Notes: a model not told the origin generated them from the sequence alone. Positions 1 to 10,892 are shown, counted from the stretch's first letter. The stretch is DNA of 64,000 nucleotides from Haemaphysalis longicornis (GCA_013339765.2 CM023454.1:151190480-151254479), one strand, 5' to 3'. Numbers and translations: made by a program.

Positions 1-374
1 CATTGGTGATCCCCACGTCTTGCCACCGATAAGTTTGAGTACATGTACCACTGCAGAGAGCTTCATCTTCGTGACGTTTACGTGAGCGCTCCAAGAAAGG
101 CCTCTGTCGACAACTTTCCCGAGAAACTTGTGATTTCTCACATAAGACGCCCTTTCGACATCAATATACAAAGGGTATGCGCACATAGGGTTTCATGTAA
201 ACGCGAGTACTGCGCATTTGCTGCTGGATATTTCCAACCCTTGTCTGTGTAGATAGGAGGTCGTCAAGTCTGCGGCATTTGTAGCCGGCCACGCACATGC
301 CGCACATGCACATGGTGGTCAGCGCGAACGGAAACAACAACACAGAGAAGAGAATAGACGACGCAGGCGAAAAC
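1..374. other. Unassigned flank
   Basis: I see no gene or recognisable repeat in this stretch. Short open frames here lack any familiar motif. It may include the 3' untranslated tail of the Penelope-like element whose coding part ends near 450. Confidence 0.4.
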
Positions 375-449
375 TGAAATTTTATTGGAAGAACACGGGT
401 TGTTTAAGCAATAAAGAAGAGATAAAAAATTGATGAAATCATACACGAG

Positions 450-860
450 TCACACAACCATATCACGTACGCACTTTACACACGACTTGTCAAGAAAATC
501 TATTTCCTCATCTATTAGTGCGATAGACGGGTGGCTCACGCACGTGTCGCCACTTTTTATAATATTGTACGCTTCCGCAATTTCCCTCGTGCGCTGGCTT
601 CTGCTTCTCATCACCACGACTGTTTTTTTAAAGTCGGGAGCGCAACCGCATTCCTTGCAGTGGCGGGACAGGTGTGAGGACGACACTCCCTTGAGAGACC
701 CAGCATGTTCTCTCAATCGGACATTTAAGCACCGCCCCGTCTGGCCTATGTATTGGCCACGGCATGGAAGCAGCGGGATGGAGTACACAACTCCGCTGAT
801 GCATTTGGTGAAACGCTTTTCGTGGTTTTTCGCGCACTTATCACCACGGGCTGCTCCTCC
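450..860 (-). pseudogene. GIY-YIG endonuclease domain of Penelope-like element
   Basis: On the minus strand the C-terminal domain reads VVYSIPLLPC then GQYIGQTGRCLNVRLREH, the variant GIY-YIG core with the conserved arginine and glutamate-proximal region. It is followed by a cluster HLSRHCKECGCAPDF with the Cys/His spacing typical of the Penelope endonuclease and a C-terminal EIAEAYNI segment. The domain makes the target nick during retrotransposition. The open frame from about 788 to 450 is intact; the first part lies upstream of an in-frame ATG and is read from the same frame. Confidence 0.8.
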
Positions 861-863
861 GTC

Positions 864-1334
864 CTACACGTTTCTATCAATGCTGGCACACACACTCCCC
901 AGCCTGTTGCCTGCCCGAAAGACGACGTTCACGTCGTACTGCCCGGCAATCTTTTTGAGGCGGTGTGAAACAGCATGTAGATAGGGAATTACGGCGAACC
1001 GTTTTCTCCTATCTAAAAGCGGTGCTACCACCTCCTGGCCAGTGTTTTGTACTCGCTTCAAGCGATGAAACAGTCTTTGTGACACAGAAGCAAGAGCCAG
1101 GCGCGGGAAACCTGCCGCTTCCAATCTGGCAACTTGGCGCAGAAAAGCAGCTTGCATGGCGTGCGCACAAGACTTCTTTACTGGTGCGCGGAGACAAGAC
1201 ATGGCCAACCCGTTCTTTACAATCTTTGAGTGTGCGGAATGAAAGCTTAACAACGGCTTTTCAGATCGGGGGAGATATGACCAGCAAACATGGCTCTTCT
1301 GGAACTGCAAGGACAGGTCTAGGAATTGCAACAC
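864..1334 (-). pseudogene. Penelope-like RT-endonuclease linker
   Basis: This frame continues the Penelope-like protein after a frameshift. It carries the family's post-palm stretch KPLLSFHSAHSKIVKNG and, further on, a PYLHAVSHRLKKIA-type segment and a NVVFRAGNRLGSVCA-type segment that precede the endonuclease in these proteins. I recognise these from the family and have no alignment. The frame ends near 865 with another frameshift before the endonuclease. Confidence 0.7.
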
Positions 1335-1716
1335 ATCCTTTTTTTGGAACTTCAGATGTGAAAGTCAGGACTTCTCCCCTTTGTTTAAACAGTTTCAATA
1401 CATCAATCATATTCCGGGTAAAATGCGCACGGTCCACGAACACTACATAGTCATCCACATATCTGAAGACATGTTGTGCGATCCCTTCAAAGTCTTGTTC
1501 CAAGGCTCTGTCAATCCTACCCAGAAAAATGTTACTAAGCACTGGCGCCACTCTGGAGCCGATACAAACCCCCGACTTCTGCACAAAAAGATTTTTCTCG
1601 AAAGACACAACTGTAGAGTATAAATAAAACCATAACAGCTCTAGGAAGCTTTCCACAGGAATGCCAGACTTGTTTCTGAAAGTCACTTCGTCATTGTCTT
1701 CAGAAACAAGTCTGGC
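1261..1716 (-). pseudogene. Penelope-like reverse transcriptase fragment
   Basis: The minus-strand frame reads through the palm of a Penelope-type reverse transcriptase. It contains a GVCIGSRVAPVLSNIFLG block followed by the catalytic box RYVDDYVVF, so both catalytic aspartates are present. The start is cut away: the frame enters at a conserved NKSGIPVESFLELLWFYLY segment and everything upstream (fingers, N-terminal domain) is replaced by gypsy sequence. Near 1320 the frame is lost and similarity continues in the next frame. Assignment rests on motif recognition; the YVDD box and the downstream GIY-YIG domain together make Penelope-like far more likely than another retroelement class. Confidence 0.8.
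1663..1716. repeat. 17-bp perfect inverted repeat at element junction
   Basis: GCCAGACTTGTTTCTGA (1663-1679) is the exact reverse complement of 1700-1716, with a 20-base spacer. It sits exactly where Penelope-like coding sequence stops and gypsy RNase H coding sequence begins. Confidence 0.9.
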
Positions 1717-3810
1717 GAAGAACAGCGAAGAACGCGCTGTCTTCATCGGTGTCGCGAGACAGACAGTCGGCGTCGGAGTGTTTCCTGCCGGATTTGTAGA
1801 CTATTGTAACGTCGAACTCTTGCAGGCGCAAGCTCCACCGCCCAAGATAGCCAGAGGGGTCCTTTAAATTGGCGAGCCAACACAGCGCATGGTGGTCTGT
1901 CACAACCTTGAACGGTCTGCCATACACGTATGGGCGAAATTTTGAAATGGCCCATATGATAGCCAGGCGCTCTTTTTCAGAGGCAGAGTAGTTTTTTCCT
2001 CTTTCGACAGACCACGGCTTGCATAGGCGATTGTTTTTTCGCAACCGCTTTGCTTTTGGACGAGGACGGCACCCAAACCTATGTCGCTGGCGTCCATGTG
2101 CATTTCCGTTTCGGCGTTTTCGTTGAAATGAGCGAGCACGGGCGGGTTTTGCAGGCGTTGTTGCAGCTCGCAGAATGCGTTTTCTTGGGCGTTTTCGCAG
2201 GCGAAAGGGGTGCTATCTTTTGTCAGGCGCGTTGGCTCTGCAATGCGTGCGAAGCTTGCGACGAAGCGCCGGTAGTATGCGCATAGTCCGAGAAATGTTC
2301 GCACGCTCTTTTTGTCTTTCGGTCTTGGAAAGTTCGCAATGGCTGATGTTTTCGGCGGGTCAGGCAGGACTCCCGCGGCGTTGACGACGTGTCCCAAAAA
2401 CTTGAGTTCCTCGTAAGCGAAGCGGCACTTTTCGGGCTTCAGCGTTAACCCCGATGAGCGAATAGCCTCGAGTACAGACTCCAACCTTGCAGGGTGTTCA
2501 TCGAAAGTCCGGGCGAATACCACAACGTCGTCGAGGTATACGAGACAGGTGGGCCACTTTAGGCCAGCTAGCACAGTGTCCTTACCCTTTGAAACGTTGC
2601 AGGCGCCGTTCACAGCCCAAATGGCATCACCTTGAACTCGTATAGACCGTCCGGGGTTATAAATGCAGTCTTCTCTCGGTCTCTCTCGTCAACTTCAATT
2701 TGCCAGTAGCCTGCTGTCTTTAGATCCACCGAAGAGAAGTTTATTTGCATGGCAGAGATCGTCGAGGGCGCCGCCGACTCGTGGCAGGGGGTACACGTCC
2801 TTTTTGGTGATTTTGTTCAGTCACCGGTAGTCAACGCAGAACCTTCACGAGTACGACCGCCGCAGCCCACGGACTTTTCGACGGCTGTATTATGTCGTAG
2901 CTGAGCATGTCGTCTACTTGAGTCCGGATGGCTTCGCGCTCGTGAGAAAAGACGCGGTACGGTGACTGTCGGGTAGGTCGAGCTCCATCTTCGGTTATTA
3001 TCATGTGCTTCGCGAGAGGTGTCTGACGTAACTTTGAGTTCGACGAAAAGCACTCGCTGTAGCGATGAAGCAAAGCCAATAACTGGTTCCTTTCTTCTTG
3101 CGGTAGCTCCGGATTCACGTCGAAAGGATGCGGAAGCTTGAAGGTATCTTCGGGTGCGCGTTTAAAGTCGGCGACTGCGATCACGTCACTTGGTTGTTGC
3201 GTTTCTTCGAGGAACGCAATTGCAGCGCCCCTGTTTAAATGCTGGTACTCCTCGGTAAATTTGGTGACCAGAACGTGGGATCTGCGTTGCATAAACCACG
3301 CAATGCCTCTTGCGACAGACACACCGTGGTCGAGCAGCAACCTTTGGTCACTCTCCACTATAGCGTCGACATCAGGAGCAGAAGCTTCACAGTAGACGGT
3401 AATCATCAAGCTTGCGCGGTGCGGCAGGGTGACGAGATCATCGGCGATCCGTACAGCTGCACTGTGTTCGGGATTCGGCTTCGGCGTCATGGAGTTATCA
3501 GAGTAAAAAGTTACCGTCTGGTTCTGTAGATCAATTATTGCACCGTTGTCCTTCAAAAAGTCTAAGAAAAGAATTACGTCGCGGAACAGTCAGGCAAAAT
3601 GTCGAACGCGGCAGAGCACGTGGTACCGTCTATGGTGACGCGTGATGTGCACGTTGTACTTGGAGTTACAAGATGGCCTCCTGCTGTACGTATGAGAGGA
3701 CCGTCCCATCTGGTCTTAAGTTTCTTCAGCTTAGACGCAAATGGCCAGCTCATTACTCAGTAGTCGGCTCTGGTGTCTAGACGTCGGGCGCCGCCTTCCT
3801 TGAGTTCCGG
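1717..3810 (-). pseudogene. Gypsy-1 pol: protease, RT, RNase H
   Basis: Minus-strand blocks: about 3800-3560 protease-like region containing an RTAGGHLVTP stretch; 3556-2831 protease-RT linker and RT N-terminus ending in QPSKSPWAAAVVLV; a poorly preserved piece around 2830-2620; 2613-2060 RT palm with the intact catalytic box YLDDVVVF (near 2540), the KCRFAYEELKFLGHVV thumb and the FLGLCAYYRRFV connection; then RNase H with HMDASDIGLGAVL, and 2044-1722 ending in TDHHALCWL and a HSDADCLSRD tail. Frames change several times. The chain stops right after RNase H; zinc-finger and integrase domains are missing. Confidence 0.8.
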
Positions 3811-4276
3811 GTGCGTCACGGTGTCGTATCTCGGCTTGTGCGCCTTGACGGTGTAGCACTATGCGTCGTCGTTATCGTCCTCTTCTGAGCGGCGGGATTA
3901 GTCTTGTCGGGTTCGCGTCGCACTGTGTCGTTGTCGTCGTGTTCGGCAGTCACTTCCGGGTTAGATAGGGCCGTCAGGCTGAGGGCATGGCGTGAATCAT
4001 GATGTTCCCCGAGTCGTTGCGTCGTTGGAGGGATTTCATTTTTCTGCGGTCGTGCAACTTTGCCTCCAGAAGTTGCTGCGTTTAGTTTCCCCCGCGTGGG
4101 CTGGGGGACCTTCCACGTGAGAAGTCAGCAGTGCTACGGCGTTTCGGCGACTGGTACGGATAGGGCGACGGTGAACGGCTGAAGCGGGCTGGTCCTCAGT
4201 TGGTGTTGGAGAGGTATTCTTCGATCTCAGATGGGCGCTGGCCGGGTTGGAGGCGTAGAGCGTCGACGGAGAACCC

Positions 4277-5220
4277 TCACAAACCGAGCCTCTTGTAGGG
4301 GTAGCGACGGTAGATGTGGTCGGCCTCTTCGCGGTGGTAGCACAGCGGACGATTATCTGGCGTTCGCCACACGTCGGTCTTCGCTGGGGTGGGGGATTGC
4401 ACCGAAGGTGGTCGAGCCGCCGGCAGGGTACGGCGGAACGGCGGGACTTCTTGACTACGTGTTGGAGCAGGGCGGGGTCGACGAACAGCCGCGGAGTATG
4501 TCATAGCTTGTGGTTCGCGTGGTACTTCGGATAGCGTAGAAGTCCCCAGCGCCTGTTGAACCTCTTCTCGGATGGCGTCAGTCTCGGAAGCGACTTGAGG
4601 TTGCGGCGTCGTTGGCAAAAGTTTCCGGAGCTCCTCTCTGACCACTGCTCGGATGGTCTCACGCAATCTATGGGAGCTTACAGTTCCGGCACCTATGGTC
4701 TCTGAGAACAGCGCGTTGACAGGGCGGTCGTACTGCCTCGTTCGAATCTCGAGCGTCTTCTCCATCGCGGCGGCTTCAGATGCGAATTCTGGTACCGTCT
4801 TAGGGGGTTGCGGACAAGGCAGGCAAAAAGCTCTTGCTTCACACCTCGCATCAAAAACCTTAGTTTCTTTTCTTCAGTCATTTCCGGGTCCACATGGCGA
4901 AACAATCTCTCCATCTTCTCAAAAAGATCACGACCCCTGCGTTGGGGTGTTGAGTGCGCGTTTCCAGCGAAAGTGCGGCTCATTCTTTCCGCACGACGGT
5001 TGCAAATGTTTTCAGGACCTCGCTTTTCAATTAAGTCCAGTTATTTAAAGAGCTCTCGTGGTTCTCGAACCAAGTTCGGGCTGAATATTCCAGGTAAAAG
5101 AAATCATTCCGGAACGTTTCTTCGTCGTCCCACCTCTTGAAGATCCGGACGCGTTCCAGTTTCTCTAACCATTCTTCTGGGTCTTCTGCGGGGACTCCTC
5201 GGATTGATGGTGGTTCCCGG
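4277..5220 (-). pseudogene. Gypsy-1 gag, main part
   Basis: The minus strand encodes a retrotransposon capsid-type gag. It starts at the DNA transposon boundary with PPSIRGVPAEDPEEWLEKLE, continues through RWDDEETFRNDFFYLEYSA and EEKKLRFLMRGVKQELFA, then a proline-rich linker and a damaged CCHC knuckle (CYHREEADHIYRRYPYKR, at about 4340-4290) in which the second and last cysteines are replaced. At least three frame changes occur (near 5035, 4800 and 4700). The first codons of gag lie beyond the inserted transposon at 6239-6191. Confidence 0.75.
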
Positions 5221-6190
5221 CATAGAGTTTCATACAAATAACTAGAGGGGAAACTGGCGCTGCGATCGTACGCCTCAACGGGCGTGATGGGTAGTTGTGG
5301 ATTCGGATTGGCCCTCAATGGCTTGCGGAAGTTATTATGGATTGCAGGCAGTTTCGTTTTCGTTTTGGATTTACATGAACGCATTTGCCTATGCGGTGTG
5401 TTGGAAGAAACTATCAAAAATACGTTTCTCCTTGAACTGCATGCCGCGCGCGCACTGACGCCACTCTGAGTAGAAAGTTTTATAACTAGAGTTGCGAATT
5501 GGGTGGGTTATCAATTCGTTACCGGCGCAGCGAGCACGAAAACACAAACGACGGCGCTCTAGCGAATAAGGAGTTGCGGCGCTGCTTATTCGGCAGAGCA
5601 ATGTATTATCGAAGCTAACGACGGTTGCGAATCGCTTGGAACAGCCACACCTACCGTCCGAACGCCGGCTCCTACAACGCAGACCAGCAGTATCGGCGGT
5701 TGATAGGAACGCAGCTTTGATGAATGTCCCTAATTCAGGCAAGAACAACTTCTCCAAAGGTAATCGGTTTCTTTTTTTACGAGCAAAAAACTTTTCGTTT
5801 TCTATTACAAACCACCAGCGCCGAAACTTTTTACAAGTAGTTTTTAAAGAAGTCCGCGTCCTGCTGTAGTTGGCGGCAAATGGCAAACCTGCTCCGCAAA
5901 CCTCCTCGACTCCACGTCTGCTTTTTATTTACGCGTCGTTTTATTTCGTACAAAACCAATTTTTTGTCACTAACTTTTTTGTTCACCATGTAATTTCTAA
6001 ACGGAGAACCGGACAATAAGAGTTTTTTTGTCAAAAAACACAATTTGCGCAGCCAGAAGCTTGTTTCGATCCTACGCAATCCGGTTCCACAACTACCCAT
6101 CATTCCCATTTAAGCGTAAGCGCCGCTGCCATGTTCGCGTTGACACTAGCGCCAGTTTCCCCTCTAGTTATTATTGTATGAAACTCTATG
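5221..6190. mobile_element. 970-bp non-autonomous TIR DNA transposon in gag
   Basis: Ends match as terminal inverted repeats: 5221 reads CATAGAGTTTCATACAA and the complement of 6190 reads the same. Similarity continues inward for about 100 bp through ACTAGAGGGGAAACTGGCGC and GTGATGGGTAGTTGTGGA with small indels. It is flanked on both sides by the identical 8-mer GTTCCCGG (5213-5220 and 6191-6198). It holds no transposase that I can see. An 8-bp duplication and CA termini fit the hAT or P superfamilies; I cannot choose between them. The insertion splits the gypsy-1 gag gene and so is younger than it. Confidence 0.85.
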
Positions 6191-6239
6191 GTTCCCGGGG
6201 CTGCTGCAGGACGATTGGTGACGTTGCTTCTTGCGCCAT
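6191..6239 (-). pseudogene. Gypsy-1 gag N-terminus, separated by insertion
   Basis: An ATG at 6239-6237 on the minus strand opens a short frame, MAQEATSPIVLQQPREP, that runs to the edge of the 970-bp transposon at 6190. Its sense continues on the other side of the transposon at 5220, where the gag homology resumes. The 8-bp duplicated target GTTCCCGG is part of this coding stretch on both sides. Confidence 0.75.
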
Positions 6240-6500
6240 GGTGGTGGTTGCAGCGGTCGTTCTTTTGGGTCCTCCTGGCAGGAGACCAAACTCCGGTGGG
6301 ACACTTAGCAGTCGGCGGCTCGCAGGTGAAGCTGCTATAGCGAATCCGCGTCTCGGTCTGGTTCCCCACCTGATCCGCAGCATACCACCGTATAGGCTAG
6401 AATGTGGAGATATGCTTCTTAGTCTTTCAATCCCGCTTTTGTATCGGCACATAAACAATCATTTTGCCGCCTCTGTTTTATGTAAGTAATGCACTTCTTG
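6240..6500 (-). other. Gypsy-1 5' leader, possible LTR remnant
   Basis: This stretch lies directly upstream of the gypsy-1 gag start on the minus strand. Near 6290-6270 the minus strand contains TGGTCTCCTGCCAGGAGG, which starts with TGG as primer-binding sites do, so the LTR end could lie just beyond it. No second LTR exists to confirm this and I did not identify a matching tRNA. Confidence 0.3.
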
Positions 6501-6511
6501 GCGCTTGTGCG

Positions 6512-6771
6512 CACCCCGCTGCGGTGGCGCACTGGCTAAGGCGCTGCTAGTGGCTCTACGCTTTGCTGCTGAGTCCAGGTAGCGGGTTTCATGCCGGCCT
6601 TGGTGGGCGCTTTTCAGATGAAGGCAAAAAGGGAAAACCTCCATGTATCGAGACTTCGGCGCGCGTCAAAGATCCCTCGGTGGTCCAAATCAAACCGGAG
6701 TCCTCAACTACGGCGCGCCTCATAGCCCAGGCCTTGCTTCGGCGCGTTAAACCTCCAAATCAATAAAATCA
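6512..6771 (+). mobile_element. tRNA-derived SINE (Ruka-like), copy 1
   Basis: The element begins with a tRNA-like head (GCGGTGGCGCACTGGCTAAGG), has a damaged B box, then the tick-SINE body including a stretch GGTGGTCCAAATCAAACCGG and CTACGGCGCGCCTCATA, and a tail ending AATCAATAAAATCA. It is flanked by the perfect 11-bp duplication GCGCTTGTGCG at 6501-6511 and 6772-6782. The family name is from memory of tick SINEs; the duplication is read directly. Confidence 0.85.
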
Positions 6772-6782
6772 GCGCTTGTGCG

Positions 6783-7980
6783 TCCAATGTCGAAAATCCA
6801 ACTGGACAGCTACTAAAAACGACCTCTTATTTCCTAATTACTAGCTCTTTATCGGCAGGGTGTTCATTTCTAGAGGGTTACCAGGCCTTTTCCTACTGTC
6901 CCCAACGACTTGCTTATTAGATTTGAAGAGGAAAAAGTGAGTTACGAAGTTAATCCACGTACTGCCAGTTGGTTCGCCTTCATCTGTCTCTCCCGCTTTG
7001 CACCTCGGCATGTCACGGGATTTCAGCCGACAAGCTACATTTTGTTTCTGGTCAGGCCATCTGTACTTTGTTTCTTTTTTTCAGTGATCTATATATATTC
7101 GTGGTGCTGTCGCCGCCTTACGCCTAGTCAGAACTGCGCTTCTAGAGACGGTTTTAAATTCAAGCTTGAAGATAGTCCTGTTCCTGTGACCTTGTTCCCT
7201 CCGAATTGATTTTGATCCTGTATTCTGCTGTTTAAACGAGTTTTTGGTGCTGGAGGAGCGACGAAAGATAGTTTCAGACGTACCGCCGCCTGAGTCTGGC
7301 AGAAAGGCTCGCTTTGCTCACGCAGTAATCACCTTGGGCGATTCGGGTTAGAGGACGCGGCCGAACACAATGGGCGCTCGTGGCCTCCACTCTCCTCTTT
7401 CGGGGCGGCCTCACGGTCGAACCCCCCTCCGTCCATTCGCAAAGCGCGCCAAGCATTCGAAAGTTACTGGCGCGATATTTCTCTAGGATGCAGACTGCGA
7501 ACACATGGTCGCAGTTTGCATCCATGGTCGCTCCCGACATGGGGAGCGTGGTCGCTCTACATACTCCGGTTCGGGAGCTTGAACCGGTTGGCGAACCGGT
7601 TCGATGAGTTAATTATCACTGAAATTAGAAAAAAAAGTCATTTAGTAGTTTAAAACGACAGTGAAATAAAAATACAAACAAAAATTCAAAATGCTGCTGT
7701 TCCCCAAGGACAGGGGCGCAATTGCATAGCGAACTTCAAACAATTACGAGATGTTAGAAAAACAGGTGAAGTGGCCGTGATTTACCACCTACTTTCTCGC
7801 CCAGACTTTATGTTGTCTTAGCGACTACTCATAAAGCCACCGCCAAGAGATATGACGGTGGGATATATTATAGGCCCTTTCCTTTTTTGTTGAAATCGCA
7901 ATCGTCGCTATGGAATCGCCCATCACGCTAACCTTGAAGCACTAAATTTAGGCCTGCGTACTGGCGCGTTCAAATGCCAG
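6783..7980. other. No recognisable gene
   Basis: No gene, repeat boundary or motif that I can support. Open frames are short and without family resemblance. Confidence 0.4.
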
Positions 7981-8240
7981 CACTTAAAGGGACACTGAAG
8001 TGAATTTGCCAAGCTCCCGTTTTTGCTTGCACTGCGTAGACTGCCTCACATTAGCACACTTTTCATCGTTTATCCGGTTGACAAGTCGGTAATTATTTTA
8101 CAAAGCGCAAAAAAAGAAAAACTACCGTGCGCGGTTTGCGGCGGCCGTACCAACTAAAGGCTGTGACGACGGGAGGAGACGCATCGTGATTGGACGATGC
8201 CCAAGGTTAGCATTCAAACAAGTTTTGGTTTCGCTTCTGT
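7981..8240 (+). repeat. Possible dispersed repeat starting TTAAAGGGACACTGAAG
   Basis: The segment opens with ACTTAAAGGGACACTGAAGTG, which resembles the start of a short interspersed sequence I recall as frequent in tick genomes. No terminal repeat or target duplication is visible, so this is recognition only. Confidence 0.3.
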
Positions 8241-8719
8241 AAAACAACATGCTTGACATCGAACGGCATCGTTGGATAGGCATTCTCGATATCTAAGTAA
8301 TCGTCGTACCGCGCTTCTGTAAAATGCGGCTGTAAAATGCATAAGCCTCCCAGGACGGCTTGGAATCGTAGCAATCACTAGCCGAGGCCTACGCAGTGGA
8401 TGAACGCCCTCCGCGTTCGCGCAGACGCTCAAATGCCATGCGCTTTCCTCCCATATTTGGAGCTTGCCTTACTCATGCCTGTATCGTAAAAAGCGTGTTC
8501 GCACCAGGCCAAGGGTCTGTTGATTCTGGCCGGTGCCCACTGCCCGCAAGCAGTCGGTACTTATGGCAACAGCACGCCGACGAGAACTCGCTAGCGCGCC
8601 AGTGTCAGCCTGCGCGCGTTCTGTGGAGCAGTAGAGCAGTGAACGTTACGGCCCAAAAAAGGTGAACTCAGAAAAGAACACATCGGCCGAAAACGAAAAA
8701 GTCAACTCATAAAAAAAAA

Positions 8720-8816
8720 ACGATGTACCCCGGGGGATTCGAACTTGTGTCTTGCAAAACACTTGTATTAGCAAACCTAACGCTCTACCCACCACTCCGC
8801 CACGGGCGAGCGCTGC
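8720..8816 (-). repeat. tRNA-like unit 1 with A box, B box and poly-T
   Basis: On the minus strand the unit contains a perfect A box TGGCGGAGTGG, an anticodon-loop-like TTTGCTAA, a variable-arm-like hairpin GTGTTTTGCAAGACAC, a perfect B box AGTTCGAATC and a T10 run. It resembles tRNA-Ser(GCT), but the T and acceptor stems do not pair, so it is a tRNA-derived repeat or pseudogene and not a working tRNA. Confidence 0.6.
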
Positions 8817-8829
8817 TGACCTTGGAAAT

Positions 8830-10600
8830 ACAAGGTATATAATGTATGATCAGTTTACACTTTTATTGATTTTTAGCATTTCAAGCAGCTTAGGCGACTA
8901 TTTGCTGTATAGCGCTCGTGCAGTAAGCGTCCCCCAAGTTTCCACAATATCTCACGTCTAGCAATTGCATTTCTTAGACGGAAAAGCGTTCGCAGATGCG
9001 TAGTCGTGCTGGTAACCGCTTCGCTTGTTCACCCAGCGCAAAAAAGTGCTTCCCGCACCCTAGTTTTACGCTGTACGGTAAAAGTATCAGTTGATTTGAT
9101 TTCCTTAGTACCTATATTGACTTCGCTGACTCTTCTCCCGCCTTCAAGATGCCTTATATTTTCCTACTGGCGTAACAGTCGGCGAAGCTTCGTGTGTGCG
9201 CTTGTGCAGCGCTTGTGTGAAGCGACATTGACTTGGAGCTAGATACCGTGTACAAACTAACAAAGTAAAGAAAGACACATTCTACTATTCACAAACGTGT
9301 CCTGGCTTCGTTTCAACTGAGTGAACGAATTGCGACGACCCGTCGGCGGCCGGCGGACGAAACGCTGCGCCGACTGACTCTGTCCGGAGGCCGGCGAGCA
9401 GGGCAACCAATTGCCAGCTCATCTCCTGCTAACATCACACAAAAACACCACCGAAAATGCGCGAGGGTGCAGAGAGGGGGACAGCATTTTCGAATTGATT
9501 TTTCTACTAAATGAATTCGCGTAAACGCGCTCAGAGTGGTCGAAACAGGGCCTAGGGACTCCGGACTACAATTTGCGCACGTAATCCCTCAATCCTTTTG
9601 TAACAAAACAGAAAAATCCTACAACAGGCACATAAATATTACCAATGAATTAGATTAATTGGTCACCCTGTATAATTTCTTAGCTGTCACCTTATCGAAT
9701 GTGTTAGCCACACTTTTGTTAAAAGTAAGGTTTAGTTAACGCTCAGTCACTGCATTACTGCTATGACCACTGCAAGTCCTTTTGCATAGCTATACCGGAT
9801 GTCTGCATTACAATCAGTATGTCATCGTACCGCCCGACGCCCGGCCATCGTTCCGTGTGTTACATTGCGGAATCTTATAACAGATTATGTTGTTAAAAAT
9901 GAAAGGGAAATTTGACGCACGTAGAGTGAGATGGGACTTTTTTGCGTAGACGCTCTTTAATTCGTCCACAGCAGTACTCCCCTCTACAACGAGTAGCAGT
10001 AAAAGTAATGTAGCGAGTTGGGCAGTCAGTACAAGTGCACCTTCGAAAGAAAGCAGATCTGAAAGAGACAAAACTGCAGAACAAGGAGAAAAGATGATCA
10101 ATGGGCGAATGGGACAGTGTGAGGTACCGGCCTGCCTTTCTGCACGTGTCATCTGCTTTATTACTGTTTCTGCTACCAAGAGAAGGTCGAGGGCTGCAGC
10201 TTCTTGCCAAGGGCGCAAGTGCGCACCTTAACAGTTTTCCCCGACATATTTGTTGTTATTTGCATCTGTAAAAAACGGAACTTGTCCACTGTACTGTCCT
10301 CAAAAACTGACCAGGGAACTGACTTCCTTCGCATTGATGACACGTTTGGTTGTGAAGGGCAGGGCAAAGAAAAAGTCCCCCGCATTTCCCCGAGGGGGAG
10401 AATGTGAAAGTGCGAATGCACGGTTGTCGTCCCGCTTGCGGCGCTTGCGCTCGACACCCGCAGCCCACCGCCTCGCCGCCTTCTCTTCCATCTCTTCCAT
10501 CGGGTTTGTAGTATCACGTGTACACCACGCAGTTATCAAGCCGCTATAACGCCGCTGAGTCGCCAACGCAACGCCGCTGACGACGTAGTTTGAATGCGTT
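8830..10600. other. No recognisable gene
   Basis: No gene identified. The last 200 bases are GC-richer and lead into the LINE that starts near 10600; they may be its 5' untranslated region. Confidence 0.4.
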
Positions 10601-10727
10601 AAAGATATAAGGAGCGTTCCTAACTCTGAAACCAGCGACGCCGTTCCGAGCGGCTGTGTTTCTCTATGCTCTCAGCTGGAAACAGCGCATCGGCCACTGC
10701 CGAGGTACTACTTCGTCCGGAACAAAC

Positions 10728-10892
10728 ATGGATACGTACAAGATCATCCTTCCCCGTCTGCCAACCGGTAATGTTGTCTTGAACACTGTCTTCCTGCATG
10801 CGGACTTGAAAGGCCGGCCATACCGTGCCCCCGATTTTAGGGATGCTCTGGCTCGCGTGATAAACCCCTTCCGCGACGGCAATACCAAATGA
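10728..10892 (+). CDS. Short ORF at 5' end of the LINE, overlapping ORF1 by ATGA
   Basis: An ATG at 10728 begins MDTYKIILPRLPTGNVVLN and runs 54 codons to a TGA at 10890-10892. That stop overlaps the ATG of ORF1 (10889-10891) as AAATGAG. It reads like the N-terminal piece of the LINE ORF1 protein. Two readings fit: a one-base frameshift has split ORF1, or the two frames are genuinely coupled by termination and re-initiation. I cannot decide without intact copies. No known domain is visible. Confidence 0.5.
   Translation: MDTYKIILPRLPTGNVVLNTVFLHADLKGRPYRAPDFRDALARVINPFRDGNTK

Larger units (their letters stand above)
375..1716 (-). mobile_element. Penelope-like retroelement, 5' truncated
   Basis: Three minus-strand coding blocks follow one another in the order expected for a Penelope-like element: reverse transcriptase palm (1716-1262), linker (1334-864) and GIY-YIG endonuclease (about 860-450). 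They lie in different frames, so at least two single-base frameshifts separate them. The N-terminal part of the reverse transcriptase is missing; the element begins at the gypsy-1 boundary at about 1716. Such elements copy RNA into DNA at sites nicked by the GIY-YIG domain. The copy is dead as a protein gene. The 3' boundary near 375 is a guess from where coding similarity stops. Confidence 0.8.
1717..6500 (-). mobile_element. Ty3/gypsy retrotransposon 1 (degenerate, 3' truncated)
   Basis: On the minus strand gag (6239 to about 4280), protease (about 3800-3560), reverse transcriptase (about 3000-2390) and RNase H (about 2230-1722) follow in gypsy order. Integrase and the 3' LTR are absent because the copy stops at 1717 against the Penelope-like element. 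Gag is split by a 970-bp DNA transposon (5221-6190). The coding parts are broken by many frameshifts. The stretch 6240-6500 would hold the leader and possibly part of the 5' LTR, but I cannot prove LTR ends because no second LTR is present. Confidence 0.8.

Noticed and set aside
430..984. 184-codon plus-strand frame
   Set aside because: Antisense shadow of the Penelope-like endonuclease and linker, which show real motifs on the minus strand.
8720..8816. Functional tRNA-Ser(GCT) gene
   Set aside because: A and B boxes and the anticodon-like loop are present, but T and acceptor stems do not pair.
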